Source of the DNA: DASPJR01 sp035628505
GTDB taxonomy: Bacteria; Planctomycetota; SZUA-567; H5-PLA8
Length of the DNA: 64,000 nt
Direction of reading: 5' to 3'
NCBI GenBank assembly: GCA_035628505.1
Contig: DASPJR010000088.1
Span: forward strand, 62,001 to 126,000
Part shown: positions 46,701 to 55,303 of the stretch, piece by piece
How positions within the stretch are numbered: position 1 is the stretch's first letter
How the letters are laid out: each line of letters opens with the position of its first letter
Program-made: the position numbers and the translations under genes
Notes under the pieces: model-generated
What the model was told of the DNA's origin: nothing
Database searches by the model: none
What the model saw: only the letters and a program-made list of their open reading frames with translations

Positions 46701-47748
46701 CCGAAGCACGCGAGTAATCCGTGCCGAACGTGCTGCTCCCTGAACCCGGGTTGCCATCTGACGTCTTTGCCGAGATCAGCCGTATGGTAGCCGTCTGGCT
46801 CTGCGCGCCCACCGAGAGGGATACCGTCGCTGAGGTCGTGCTGCCCGTGGCATTGGTGAGCACCACGTCATACGAGCCTTCATCGTTGCTGGAGGCGTTG
46901 GAAATCGTGAGCTGCGACGTTGTTGCACCGGAAATGTTCCCGCCATCATTGATGGCCGTGCCGGCCTTGCGCCACTGGTAGGACACGACGTTCGTGCCGC
47001 TGACGCTGAAGGTCGCGCTTCCGCCGGTCGCGGCAGTCTGACTGGACGGCTGCGAGGTGATCAGCGGAACATTGGAGAACGTTACCGATGCTTCCGACCG
47101 TGTTCCAGTCTGTGGGTTGTCGCTGCCTGAAACTTTGCGCTTATCGGATGCTGTAGCGCGGATCGTGTACGTTCCGTTTGTCACCGTGCGAGTGTCGAGG
47201 TTTGCGGCATACGTCGTGGCGGAGGTGCTGGATACGGTCTTCACGACATTATTGCTGCCATCCAGCACGTCGTACGTCACGCTCTTCATCCCAATGGTCG
47301 TCTCAAACGTCAGCGCCAGGTTTAACGTGCCGCTCACATTCGAGCTTGCCGTCACGCCTGTGATGTCCGTGATCACCGGCGCCGGCGGATAACTGGTTGG
47401 ATCGTTGGGGATCGAAACTTTCGCCGTGTTGCCGACGGCACCGGTCGTCCACGTGCCGGTGGGCTCCTGGAGTTCTTCACCGTTGGTGAAGCCGTCGCCA
47501 TCGGAGTCGGAGGTGGCCAGTCCCACTGTCCAGGTGTGCGATGTATTGGCAAAAGCCGTCTTAAACGGCGTGCCGGCACCCTGGTGGCAGGTGTTGCAGC
47601 TGTTCACCGAGCCGTTCGGCACATTCGAGACGTAGTTGCTGAAGCCGGTAACGTTTGAGACCAGCAGACTGCTGATCGTCAGGAAGGCGACGCCGAACGC
47701 CGCCATTTGTCGGGCCTTCTTTGAAAACTTCCGTTTCTGTTTAAGCAT
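43714..47748 (-). CDS. Large secreted protein: temptin-like CxxCH domain, Ig, WD40-like propeller, PKD, three He_PIG repeats, conserved C-terminal module
   Basis: 1,344 residues from ATG 47748 (GGGGGAG ten bases upstream). After the signal peptide comes a domain with SNYVSNVPNGSVNSCNTCHQG and DSDGDGFTNGEELQEPTGTW. That resembles temptin-type domains; CNTCH is also a potential c-type haem site. An Ig domain follows (SYQWRKAGTAINDGG, SNDEGSYDVVLTNATG). Eight propeller repeats of the TolB/PD40 type come next (SADGRYVVFSS..DVFVRD..TxxVSV). Then a PKD domain (about 830-930), three He_PIG repeats (about 930-1160), a DSDGDGFPDELE calcium-type loop and a C-terminal module homologous to that of the giant protein. 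No membrane anchor. Probably surface-attached; function unknown. Confidence 0.85.
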   Translation of the reverse strand: MLKQKRKFSKKARQMAAFGVAFLTISSLLVSNVTGFSNYVSNVPNGSVNSCNTCHQGAGTPFKTAFANTSHTWTVGLATSDSDGDGFTNGEELQEPTGTWTTGAVGNTAKVSIPNDPTSYPPAPVITDITGVTASSNVSGTLNLALTFETTIGMKSVTYDVLDGSNNVVKTVSSTSATTYAANLDTRTVTNGTYTIRATASDKRKVSGSDNPQTGTRSEASVTFSNVPLITSQPSSQTAATGGSATFSVSGTNVVSYQWRKAGTAINDGGNISGATTSQLTISNASSNDEGSYDVVLTNATGSTTSATVSLSVGAQSQTATIRLISAKTSDGNPGSGSSTFGTDYSRASGAPTRRAVSADGRYVVFSSNAAGNDLVTPDSNNRQDVFVRDLKAGTTRMVSVNTAGTDSGNGDSETPLISANGRYVVFKSKASDISNPAGPGGFNGHIFRRDLETNTTIPVSIKNDNLTFETSPCDLLSVSADGRYVTFVTYGAIVSQDQNSAQDIYRRDCQTGVTELVSINQAGTLAGNSDSIDGDLTPDGRYVIFVSTASDLAPGYNGTNKQVFRRDMQTGTTILVSVINGTTGSPAGECAYPSISADGRYVAFQSFATDLLPGVTDTSPQSDIFRRDCNSQTVILCSAKHGESSYATTGFPAWSFPAISADGRYVFFYGYNSDLVPNDAGNLDIFRRDCETNDTILVSAVNGTSNFGSGGSSGVGGGMLRISDDGRFCAFLSDYSNLTSGDSNGKSDIFRRDCLTNATSLVSGGTGSGSNWRLDSISASGLTIVFETDSSELVSNDSNGATDIFAGTYTSAPAVNAGPDATVAFNAAFNQNGSFSDLNGTDTHTATVDYGDQSGVQSLTLNGTSFALSKTYAASGTYTITVTVTDSSNLSSTDTVKVTVNPPPPTITSDLLTSGIVNQPFSYKITATGAGTISYNAAAPLPDGLSFATDTISGTPTTSGSTDVTISATSEFGTTTKTLKITINPEGAPLITSATTANTAVGLTFSYKITASGTGPITFNATPMPPGLSFSGDSISGTPTTQGSYDVTLEATNAIAKDTRILKINVGAQGAGVAPQITSALSISVTAGAQLSYTITANGSGTITFDAANLPTRLTLSGATITGAVASVGTFSVTLTATNDVGSDTRTLTITSGAPAIAGSDQSTADSDGDGFPDELEDAFDDSPNKTDKYDPGSTPVGDLPADQKALGPVKLSLKLNFLKKDQDADQVALSGLLPAAGVTYSGLKVIVNVGGVIDDYTLNEKGQSADKAFRISKPNKKTGMAKFALKLKGNYQSKLADEGLVGTSDITVPLDVPIGLIFNGKLYTADPVLTYKAKAGKTGSAK

Positions 47749-47937
47749 AGACAGCACTCCCCCTCGGTAGGCGAATGGCCTCTGAACATGTCTGTAGTTT
47801 TATGAAGACGTGGAACATCATGCCGTGAGTGCAAAAGTGGTGCCACTGAAAAAGTCACGTGCACCCTTTGCGCCAGGGCCTGTTCCGAGGTACTATCTCC
47901 TCAATAACGAGCTTACCGGCACGATTAAGGCAGGCCC

Positions 47938-48630
47938 ATGAACCGCATCGCCTCTTTCCAGTTTTCCAGTTTTTCCTGCATCATCTTACTGTTGAGCGCT
48001 GCCGTTTTTTGCGGCGAAAATGCGCCACCCGACAAGACAGCTGAGCCCGCGACCTCCGAACAAATCGTGCGTGAACGCTTCCTGCTGGCTTACCAGACGG
48101 CCAAAAACAGCGACCGTAAAGCCGAAACGGCGGACATGCTGCAGGGCCTGAAAGAACGAGAATCACACCGCCTTTTGACGGGCATGCTGGCAGACCGTGA
48201 CGAAAAGGTAAGGCTGCGCGCGTGCAAGGCCATCAGCGGTACGCCGGATAGCGATGGTTACTTCGTCAAGCCGCTCATGGGAGCGCTTGCCGATAATTCG
48301 GCCACCGTGCGGATTGCCGCCGCGGACGCGCTCGGGTCGGCGCAGATCAAAGCTGACGCCATCAAGGCACTCACTTTTTCAATGATGAGCAGCGTGGGGC
48401 AGCTTGAAACGAAAAACAGCACGGCCGTTATCGAAGCCTATGATAAAGCGCTCGAACGCCTTGCCGGCCAGCGCAGCCCGCTGCGGGATGCCCGCGCGCT
48501 CAGCAACTTCTGGATGGATTACTGGAAGAAAAATGAAGAGAGCCTGCGCCAGGCTGATAGCGCCCGCCTCCCCGGGTCCGAGCCCGTGCGGCCCGAAGGT
48601 CTTCCGCGTGACTCGTTCGACAAAAAGTGA
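47938..48630 (+). CDS. Exported HEAT-repeat protein
   Basis: 230 residues, AAGGCAGG before ATG. A signal peptide (SFSCIILLLSAAVFCGE) lacks a proper lipobox, because Phe precedes the Cys. At least two HEAT-like units are visible: LLTGMLADRDEKVRLRACKAISGT and FVKPLMGALADNSATVRIAAADALGSAQ. A helical C-terminus (ARALSNFWMDYWKKNEESLRQ) follows. HEAT repeats serve protein-protein contacts. It is nine bases ahead of the hydrolase gene, so the two are probably co-transcribed. Confidence 0.75.
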   Translation: MNRIASFQFSSFSCIILLLSAAVFCGENAPPDKTAEPATSEQIVRERFLLAYQTAKNSDRKAETADMLQGLKERESHRLLTGMLADRDEKVRLRACKAISGTPDSDGYFVKPLMGALADNSATVRIAAADALGSAQIKADAIKALTFSMMSSVGQLETKNSTAVIEAYDKALERLAGQRSPLRDARALSNFWMDYWKKNEESLRQADSARLPGSEPVRPEGLPRDSFDKK

Positions 48631-48639
48631 CCTATCACC

Positions 48640-49542
48640 GTGTCCGAAACAAGTACCGCCCCCAGCCTGCTGCCGCTTCCCGATCTAAACCAGCGACATC
48701 TCCAGCTTGAAACCGTGCGGCCGGCGGCATGGCGGGCACTGGATGCTTTTGTTCCCGCGCCGGATTCGCCCTACGCCTGCAAAGATCCTGCGGCACCCGC
48801 GCTCGTGCTGGTCCCCGGCCTCGGAATGGACGGGCTGGGCTTCATCCGCCAGTTGCCGCTCGGCAGCCTGGCGCATCTTCATTTTTTTCAGACGCCTAAT
48901 GAAGAGGCTGCCGGCGAAGAGGCTCTGGGGCACTTCGCGCGTCATGTGGAAGAGTACATTTTCGCGCAGCGCCTCGATAAACACCCGGGTGGACTGATCC
49001 TCGGCGGATGTTCAATGGGGGGCGCCGTCAGCCTGGCGGTTGCAATCCGCGGGCGTGTGCCGCTGCACGGACTGATTCTGATCGGCACGTTCGGCAATGC
49101 CGCCCACCTCCCCTTCTGGCAGCGTCTGGCCGCGCCGCTCTCGTGGTATCTTCCGCCAAGAACGATGCGGCGCTTTGCCAAGCAGGTCGTTGCGCGCACT
49201 TCTTATTTCGGAACCGTCAATGCCGAAGAAGCGGATTGGCTGGTTTCCTGCAAGCTGGACCGAACGCGGCATTACTTCGGCCGAGCCGTCCTGGCTCTCA
49301 CGCGGCAGAACCAGATCGAAGCGGCTCGCAAGCTCTCGTTGCCGACGCTGGTGCTGCACGGAACCTGCGACAACGTGCTCCCGTACAAAGCAGGCCAGGA
49401 ACTGGCTTCGGCAATCCCAGGCGCGCGACTGGTCACCATAGAGCAGTGCGGGCACGCGCTGTTTTTCACGCACCATCAGGTAGTTAATGACGCGATTGCG
49501 GAATTTATTCGGACGCAGCGACAAGCAAGCGGCCCCAGCTGA
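48640..49542 (+). CDS. Alpha/beta hydrolase
   Basis: 300 residues from GTG 48640. The fold is shown by LVLVPGLGMDGLGF (oxyanion region), the nucleophile elbow GGCSMGGAVSLAVA (GxSxG), the late acid LHGTCDNVLPYKAG and the catalytic His in IEQCGHALFFTHH. No signal peptide. The N-terminal 45 residues are an extension before the fold. Substrate is not predictable. Confidence 0.8.
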   Translation: MSETSTAPSLLPLPDLNQRHLQLETVRPAAWRALDAFVPAPDSPYACKDPAAPALVLVPGLGMDGLGFIRQLPLGSLAHLHFFQTPNEEAAGEEALGHFARHVEEYIFAQRLDKHPGGLILGGCSMGGAVSLAVAIRGRVPLHGLILIGTFGNAAHLPFWQRLAAPLSWYLPPRTMRRFAKQVVARTSYFGTVNAEEADWLVSCKLDRTRHYFGRAVLALTRQNQIEAARKLSLPTLVLHGTCDNVLPYKAGQELASAIPGARLVTIEQCGHALFFTHHQVVNDAIAEFIRTQRQASGPS

Positions 49543-49664
49543 CACGTTTTTTCCTGAAGCGAACTGCAGGCTATCTCCTTGTCTCTGCTGTAAAAACGTA
49601 GAGACTGGAATTCTCAGCTGAATGGAGGTGCTGTGGCGGGCGCCGCTCTGCCGAAAAACTCCGC

Positions 49665-52600
49665 ATGGAATTAAAGCCGCAGATCATCTCCGCAGCATCG
49701 ACGCGGGTTAACGACGAGCCCGGCGTGCGTCCGCTTCCGTGGCCGCTGTGGAAGTGGCGCAACGTCTCGCGCCGCACGCTGACTGCTGTAACGCTTCTGT
49801 GGATCGGCTCGCTGATTGCCGGAACCACGTCGCAGGCACTGGCGATTCGCGAAATCCACGGAAATCTTCCTGCCGCGCCGGCCTGGTGCTGGCTGGCGCT
49901 GCACCTGCCGTTCACGCTTGCCATTCTCTGGACAGTTTACGCGGGAATTGGCTACGGACTGCTGCTTCAGCTGATTTCAGGGCTGGCCATCGCCGGCTCT
50001 CTTTCAGCGCGGCCGTGGTTTGGAGAGCCGCTCGCGCTGGCAGTCTTCGCTGGCATTCTCAGCGGTTTCTCGTTCGATCCGCGGCTGCGGACGCTGCCTT
50101 CCATCGGCGCGTTTGCATTCTGTTCGTTCTGCGCCTCGGTGGCCTCGTCGCTGGCAGCGCTGATGTTCGGAGGATCCGTCGCGCTGCAGGCGTGGGAGCC
50201 GCTGTGGGTCTGGCATTTTATCCTGAACCTGGCTGTCGCGGGAACCTTCGCCGGAGTTTTCGGCTCTTCCATCGAACGCCTCAAGCGCATCGGATTCGGC
50301 AACCTTCCGGCGACGCGGGCGCATGTTCAGATTCAGTTCTTTGCGCTGCTTCTGGCGCTGGTGATTGTGCTGGCTTTCTGCATCACATGGACGGTTGCCG
50401 CAGACGCGTCGATGAATGCGGCCATCAAGGAGTTGGCAGCCACGCCCGCCGCGCGGGAGGCCTTGATGGAACGCATGCAGGCTACAGCCTTCCGCAAGGC
50501 AGCCCTTGTTGCGCTGCTGCTGGGAGCCGTCAGCGGCGGTGCCGCGCTGGTGATCCTGGTTCTGCGAAAAAACCGCGAAGAGCTGCGCGAAGAAGTGCAG
50601 CGCAACACAGAGAATCTGCGCCGCCGCCATCTGCAGCTTGCGACACTTCAGCAGGTCACTGAATCGGCCAACCGCAGCCTGGAGGGTGAAGCGGTTTACC
50701 GCGAACTGGCGCAGATCCTCGCACGCATCACCGACGCGGCACAGGTCGCCATCTACGCACCGGATCCACAAGACGGAAATTTCCTGCGCCTGGTGGAAGG
50801 CGCCTGCATTCGCCCGCAATGGTTTGTGCATCGCGAGGCGCTGCATGTGGAGCGCTCGCCCATCGGTTCGGCATTTCAATCCGGAAGCGTGCTGACGATC
50901 CCCGACAATCTTCCGCTGAATGTTCATGATGAAACGCTTCGTTCGCAGTACCAGAGCTCCAATCTCGAGTCGCTGCTCGTGCTGCCAATCCTGGGTGAGC
51001 GCGCCGTCTTTGGTGTTGCGGCGGTTTTCATCGACCGTCGCTACGCCCCCGACGATGAGGAGCAGCGCCTTTTCAGGCTGATCGGCCGCGCCGTCGGTGC
51101 TGCAATCGAGCGAACCGAGACGCATGCCAAGGCGCGGCGCTTTGCCGGAGACCTCGGCGGACTCTACCGCTTCAGCCAGCAGCTCGCCGGTGAAAGCGAC
51201 GAGCGTGCGCTGCTCAAGCTGGCGGCTCCGGCTGCACGCAGACTGCTGCAGGCCCAGGCCGCGGCAGTTTTCCTGGTGCATTCAGAAGCCGGTAAAACAG
51301 AGGTGCGCTGCGCTACCTGTGATGGCCCCGACAAAACTGCCGCGGCAATCCAGTCCATGCATTTTTCCGTCGAGAGTCCCGGCCTGATCTGCGAAGCCAT
51401 TCGTGAGCTGCGCACGACCGGGACCGGAATTCGCGGCATGACGTCCTCGCACCAGGACCTGGCTCCGGGCTGGCCGGAAGCGATGGCGATGGTCGTTCCG
51501 CTTCCAACTGCTTCCGGCGAAACCGCACCGGCCGGCGCGTTCGTGTTCGCTTTTGACGGGCGGCACAATCTGGGACTTGAAGAAACAGGGCTGGCTGAAG
51601 AAATCGCACGCCAGACGTCGGCTGGTTTGCGGCGCGCGCGCCTCATCGAAAAGACACGCCAGCAAGCCACTGAGCTGAAGCTGCTTGAGCAGATCGGTCG
51701 CTCGCTGTCGCAGCGTTTGACCATGGCGCACACGCTCGAACAGACCGTCGACAACGTCAACAAGATCATTGCAGCAAAGTGGGCCAGCGTCTTTGTCTTC
51801 GATACGAGCACGCAGACCTTGCGAATGCGCGCGACGACGCAGCCGCAGCCGGGCGCAAGGGAAATTGCCATTCCGGTGCACTCGCAGTCAATCGCGATCG
51901 CGTGCCTCAAGCAGGGCCGCACGCTGATTTCAACGGATATGGCCAAGGACTCGCGCTGCAATCCCGAGCTGAACAAGCGCTTCGAGACGGGGTCCTGCGT
52001 TCTCGTGCCGCTCGGGCCGCAGGGGCAGCGCTTCGGCGTGCTGATGGTCTGCAATCCGACGCCAGGTGAGTTCTCGGCAGACGAGGTGCGTCGCCTCGAG
52101 CAGGTTGCGCAGTTGTCCTCAGCCGCGATTGAACGCGCGAAGCTTTACGAAGAAGCCTGCCAGCGCGCGGATGAATTGATCCTGCTCAACGAAGTCGGCC
52201 ATCTGCTGGTCGAAAATCCGGCACTCGAGAGCACCCTGCAGCGCATCGCCGACCTGGTCTGCCGCAGTTTCCAGCTCTCCGGCGCCGGCTTCCTGATCCT
52301 GAATGAAAAACGCAACGCACTCATCAGCCGCGGCATTACCGGCCAGTATTCGCCGGTGCTGAAGCATCTGCGCATTCCGCTCGAGGTGGAAGACATCACC
52401 ACGGAGGCCTTCCGTAATAACCAGATTCTCACGGTCGAGCGCGAGCAGGACGACCAACGCGTTCATCGCCTCCTCATGAAGCTGCTGCCCGGCGCGGTCT
52501 CTGGCGCGGTGCTGCCCATGTCGGGAGCGGAAGGAACCGTCGGCGTGCTGGGCGTCTGGAAGAACCGGGAGTTCACGTTCCTTCCGCGCGACCTGCAGTG

Positions 52601-54206
52601 CCTTGCCGGAATCGCGCGCCTGGCCGCCGCGGCCGTCAACCGCGATGAACTCGGCCAGGCCTTGCGCGCATCGGAAAAGCGGTTGCAGGAAGTCGTCGAC
52701 GGCATTCACGCGATGATCGTCAGCATCGATCCGCGCGGCCGGATTCTCAGCTTCAACGCGGCAGCAGAACGCGTCAGCGGCTTGAAAAGCGAAAGCGTCC
52801 TCGGCGAGTCGCTCGCGCATATCGTCAGTCCGCGTTCGGCCGAGCGCGCACGGATCGAATCGGCTATTACCCGCGCATTCGAGGAGCAGGATTGCAGCAA
52901 GGAACTGGTTCTCAACTGGGCCACGCGCGGCGGCGGCGATCGCAAGATCCGGTGGACCTCCAGCTTCCTGCGCAACTCGGAAGGCGTGCCGACCGGCATG
53001 GTGTGCCTTGGCATCGACATCACCGATCAGATCCTGCTTGAAGCGCAACTGCTGCAGGCTCAAAAAATGGAATCCGTCGGCGCGCTCGCCGGCGGCATGG
53101 CGCACGATTTCAATAATCTGCTCGGCGGCATCATCGGACAATGCACGCTGGCCAAGGCGCAGAGCAAGGACGAGTTAATGCTCAGCGCGCTGAGCAAAAT
53201 CGAGTCGGCGGCGCAACGCGGAGCGGATCTCACCTCCAAGCTGATGGCGTTCGCGCGCAAATCCGTGCTGCAGCCCCGCCCAGTTGACATCGGTGCGCTG
53301 ATCAAGGAGTCCTCCGAACTGCTCGGCGGATCCCTGCCTCGCAAGATCCGCGTCGTTACTGTAATCTCCGATAATCTTCCGCCCGTCTATGGCGATCCCA
53401 CGCAGCTTCAGCAGGTGATTTTGAATCTGTGCGTCAACGCGCGCGATGCAATGCCCGCTGGCGGCACGCTGAGTCTCAGTGCCTCTCTCGACGGTGCAGG
53501 CAAATCCTCGCCACCCGGCGTGCTGCTTGAAGTCAGCGACACCGGCACCGGCATGACCGACGAAGTTCAGCACCGGCTCTTCGAGCCATTCTTCACAACC
53601 AAGGAGCCCGGCAAGGGCACCGGGCTGGGCCTTTCCGTCGTCTTTGGAATCGTGCGCAGTCATGGCGGAAAAATTGAGTTCCAGAGCGAGCTCGGCAAGG
53701 GAACGCGATTCATTATTCATCTGCCCGGCACACGCCCGGCCCTGTTGCGTGGAAGTGCGAGCGCAGAACTTCCCGCGATTGCTGCGCCGGCATCGGCACC
53801 GTTTGCCGGGCACGAAAGACTGCTGCTCATTGACGACGACGCGATCCTGCGCGACACAATGCGCCAGCTGCTTTTGAATCTTGGCTATAAAGTAAGAACT
53901 GCCGCCGGCGGAGTGGACGCGCTGAACCAGCTGGATAACGATCCCGCTTACAGTCCTGACGTAATCCTGCTCGACGTCATGATGCCCGGTTTGGCGGGAC
54001 TTCCTCTTTTCCATGAGCTGCGCAAGCGCCACCCGCAGGCGCCGGTGGTCCTTATTTCAGGCTACAGCGCCGATCAGACGGTGCATGCGCTGCTCAATGC
54101 CGGCGCGCGTGAACTGGTTCAAAAACCGTTCACGCTCGAGAAACTGGCCGCAGCGATTCGCCGTGCCATCGCGCCAGTAAACACCGAGCAGGACGCGCTC
54201 AATTAA
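49665..54206 (+). CDS. Membrane hybrid histidine kinase with four GAF domains, PAS and receiver domain
   Basis: 1,513 residues. The N-terminus holds about seven membrane helices (about 30-300, MASE-like). Four GAF domains follow (about 326-482, 496-659, 670-825, 833-992) and one PAS (about 1000-1122; GIHAMIVSIDPRGRILSFNAAAERVSGL). The phosphoacceptor domain has His1147 in GGMAHDFNNLLGGIIGQC. The ATPase domain has NLCVNARDAMPAGG, DTGTGMTDEVQHRLFEPFFTTKEPGKGTGLGLSVVFGI. The C-terminal receiver has Asp1437 in VILLDVMMPG and the KPF lysine. No DNA-binding partner lies nearby, so the output is unknown. The stop overlaps the stop of the convergent glycosyltransferase gene in a shared TTAA. Confidence 0.88.
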   Translation: MELKPQIISAASTRVNDEPGVRPLPWPLWKWRNVSRRTLTAVTLLWIGSLIAGTTSQALAIREIHGNLPAAPAWCWLALHLPFTLAILWTVYAGIGYGLLLQLISGLAIAGSLSARPWFGEPLALAVFAGILSGFSFDPRLRTLPSIGAFAFCSFCASVASSLAALMFGGSVALQAWEPLWVWHFILNLAVAGTFAGVFGSSIERLKRIGFGNLPATRAHVQIQFFALLLALVIVLAFCITWTVAADASMNAAIKELAATPAAREALMERMQATAFRKAALVALLLGAVSGGAALVILVLRKNREELREEVQRNTENLRRRHLQLATLQQVTESANRSLEGEAVYRELAQILARITDAAQVAIYAPDPQDGNFLRLVEGACIRPQWFVHREALHVERSPIGSAFQSGSVLTIPDNLPLNVHDETLRSQYQSSNLESLLVLPILGERAVFGVAAVFIDRRYAPDDEEQRLFRLIGRAVGAAIERTETHAKARRFAGDLGGLYRFSQQLAGESDERALLKLAAPAARRLLQAQAAAVFLVHSEAGKTEVRCATCDGPDKTAAAIQSMHFSVESPGLICEAIRELRTTGTGIRGMTSSHQDLAPGWPEAMAMVVPLPTASGETAPAGAFVFAFDGRHNLGLEETGLAEEIARQTSAGLRRARLIEKTRQQATELKLLEQIGRSLSQRLTMAHTLEQTVDNVNKIIAAKWASVFVFDTSTQTLRMRATTQPQPGAREIAIPVHSQSIAIACLKQGRTLISTDMAKDSRCNPELNKRFETGSCVLVPLGPQGQRFGVLMVCNPTPGEFSADEVRRLEQVAQLSSAAIERAKLYEEACQRADELILLNEVGHLLVENPALESTLQRIADLVCRSFQLSGAGFLILNEKRNALISRGITGQYSPVLKHLRIPLEVEDITTEAFRNNQILTVEREQDDQRVHRLLMKLLPGAVSGAVLPMSGAEGTVGVLGVWKNREFTFLPRDLQCLAGIARLAAAAVNRDELGQALRASEKRLQEVVDGIHAMIVSIDPRGRILSFNAAAERVSGLKSESVLGESLAHIVSPRSAERARIESAITRAFEEQDCSKELVLNWATRGGGDRKIRWTSSFLRNSEGVPTGMVCLGIDITDQILLEAQLLQAQKMESVGALAGGMAHDFNNLLGGIIGQCTLAKAQSKDELMLSALSKIESAAQRGADLTSKLMAFARKSVLQPRPVDIGALIKESSELLGGSLPRKIRVVTVISDNLPPVYGDPTQLQQVILNLCVNARDAMPAGGTLSLSASLDGAGKSSPPGVLLEVSDTGTGMTDEVQHRLFEPFFTTKEPGKGTGLGLSVVFGIVRSHGGKIEFQSELGKGTRFIIHLPGTRPALLRGSASAELPAIAAPASAPFAGHERLLLIDDDAILRDTMRQLLLNLGYKVRTAAGGVDALNQLDNDPAYSPDVILLDVMMPGLAGLPLFHELRKRHPQAPVVLISGYSADQTVHALLNAGARELVQKPFTLEKLAAAIRRAIAPVNTEQDALN

Positions 54207-55303
54207 AGATCGGCGTAGAATGCAGCCAGTGCGCCGCCGCGAGCCCGCAGGGAATGAATGCTTTCGGCACGCTTTCGCGCGGCGTCGCTCATCGCCAACA
54301 GCTTCTGCGGCTCTGCCATGAGTTTTTCGATCGCCGCGGCCCAGCCGCGCGGATCACCGCTGAGCTGCCGCAGGCCGCACGTCGGATCTTCGGCCAGCTC
54401 CCGCAAGCCGGGCACATCAGCAACCAGCAGCGGCACGCCGCAGGCCAGCATCTCTGCCGCGGCGCGGGAGGTCCCATCGCTGCCGGTCGTAAACACCAAG
54501 CCCAGTTGCAGCGAGCCGAGCATGCGGGCAAATTCCCGCGGCGCCTGCTTTTCAAGTTTAACCAGCTCCACCTGAGCCGCCGGCAGCCTCCGCACCTCAT
54601 ACGCTTCCCTGCGCAGCTCTCCTTCCATCTCTCCGCGCCCGATCAGCAGACCCTTCCACTTCCCGCTTCGTGGCAGCTGCGCGAAAACATCGAGCGCCGC
54701 GCGCTGTCCGCGGTCGCGCCCATCGCGTTCGCGCTTCCAGCGGCCCACGTGCCCGATGCGGACGATCGCATCGGAATGACGTTCCGCAGGCGGAACAAAC
54801 GTGTCGCTGTCAATTGCAACTGGAACGTACTCCGCCTTCTCGGCGCCGCTCGCTTTCAGCGCCGCAGCGTGTTCGCGCGAGACGCAGATATTTCCGTCAC
54901 TCTGGCGCGCCAGGCGCGTGCGGAATGGTCCCGGCACGGCCTGCGGATCGCGATGCCACGTGCGGACCAGCCGCGCCGACAGTTTCCTTCCCATCGCCGC
55001 AGCCGCCAGCAGCTGATCGTCGCTGCGGTGAACGTGTACGATATCGATTCCGAGGTCGCGCACAATTCCGCGGAGTTGCCGCACGTCAAAGGGGAGATTC
55101 AGCAGACGCATTGCGCCGCGGCCGAGCTTCAGCCCGCTGACGTACGGCACACCTTCCTCCTCGCAGGCAAGCATCAAGCCCGAGCCATGACGCGAGGCGA
55201 TAAAGGCGGTGTGGCCGCTCACTCGCAGTGCCTTGACATCGGTCATGGCCGCAGCCGCCGGACCCGTCGGGCCGCGGCCGGTAATCACATGAAGCACGTT
55301 CAA
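54203..55303 (-). CDS. Family-4 glycosyltransferase
   Basis: 366 residues. The TTG start at 55303 overlaps the TGA of the upstream GTPase gene (TTGA), with GGAG nine bases before it. It has two Rossmann-like halves: MNVLHVITGRGPTGPAAAAMTDVKAL at the start with IDIVHVHRSDDQLLAAAA, and the nucleotide-sugar-binding half IGHVGRWKRERDGRDRGQ, LLIGRGEMEGELRR and the E-x7-E region RAAAEMLACGVPLLVADVPGLRELAED. This is the GT4/GT-B pattern used for surface glycans. It is last in the asnB-coaX-GTPase unit. Confidence 0.85.
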   Translation of the reverse strand: MNVLHVITGRGPTGPAAAAMTDVKALRVSGHTAFIASRHGSGLMLACEEEGVPYVSGLKLGRGAMRLLNLPFDVRQLRGIVRDLGIDIVHVHRSDDQLLAAAAMGRKLSARLVRTWHRDPQAVPGPFRTRLARQSDGNICVSREHAAALKASGAEKAEYVPVAIDSDTFVPPAERHSDAIVRIGHVGRWKRERDGRDRGQRAALDVFAQLPRSGKWKGLLIGRGEMEGELRREAYEVRRLPAAQVELVKLEKQAPREFARMLGSLQLGLVFTTGSDGTSRAAAEMLACGVPLLVADVPGLRELAEDPTCGLRQLSGDPRGWAAAIEKLMAEPQKLLAMSDAARKRAESIHSLRARGGALAAFYADL

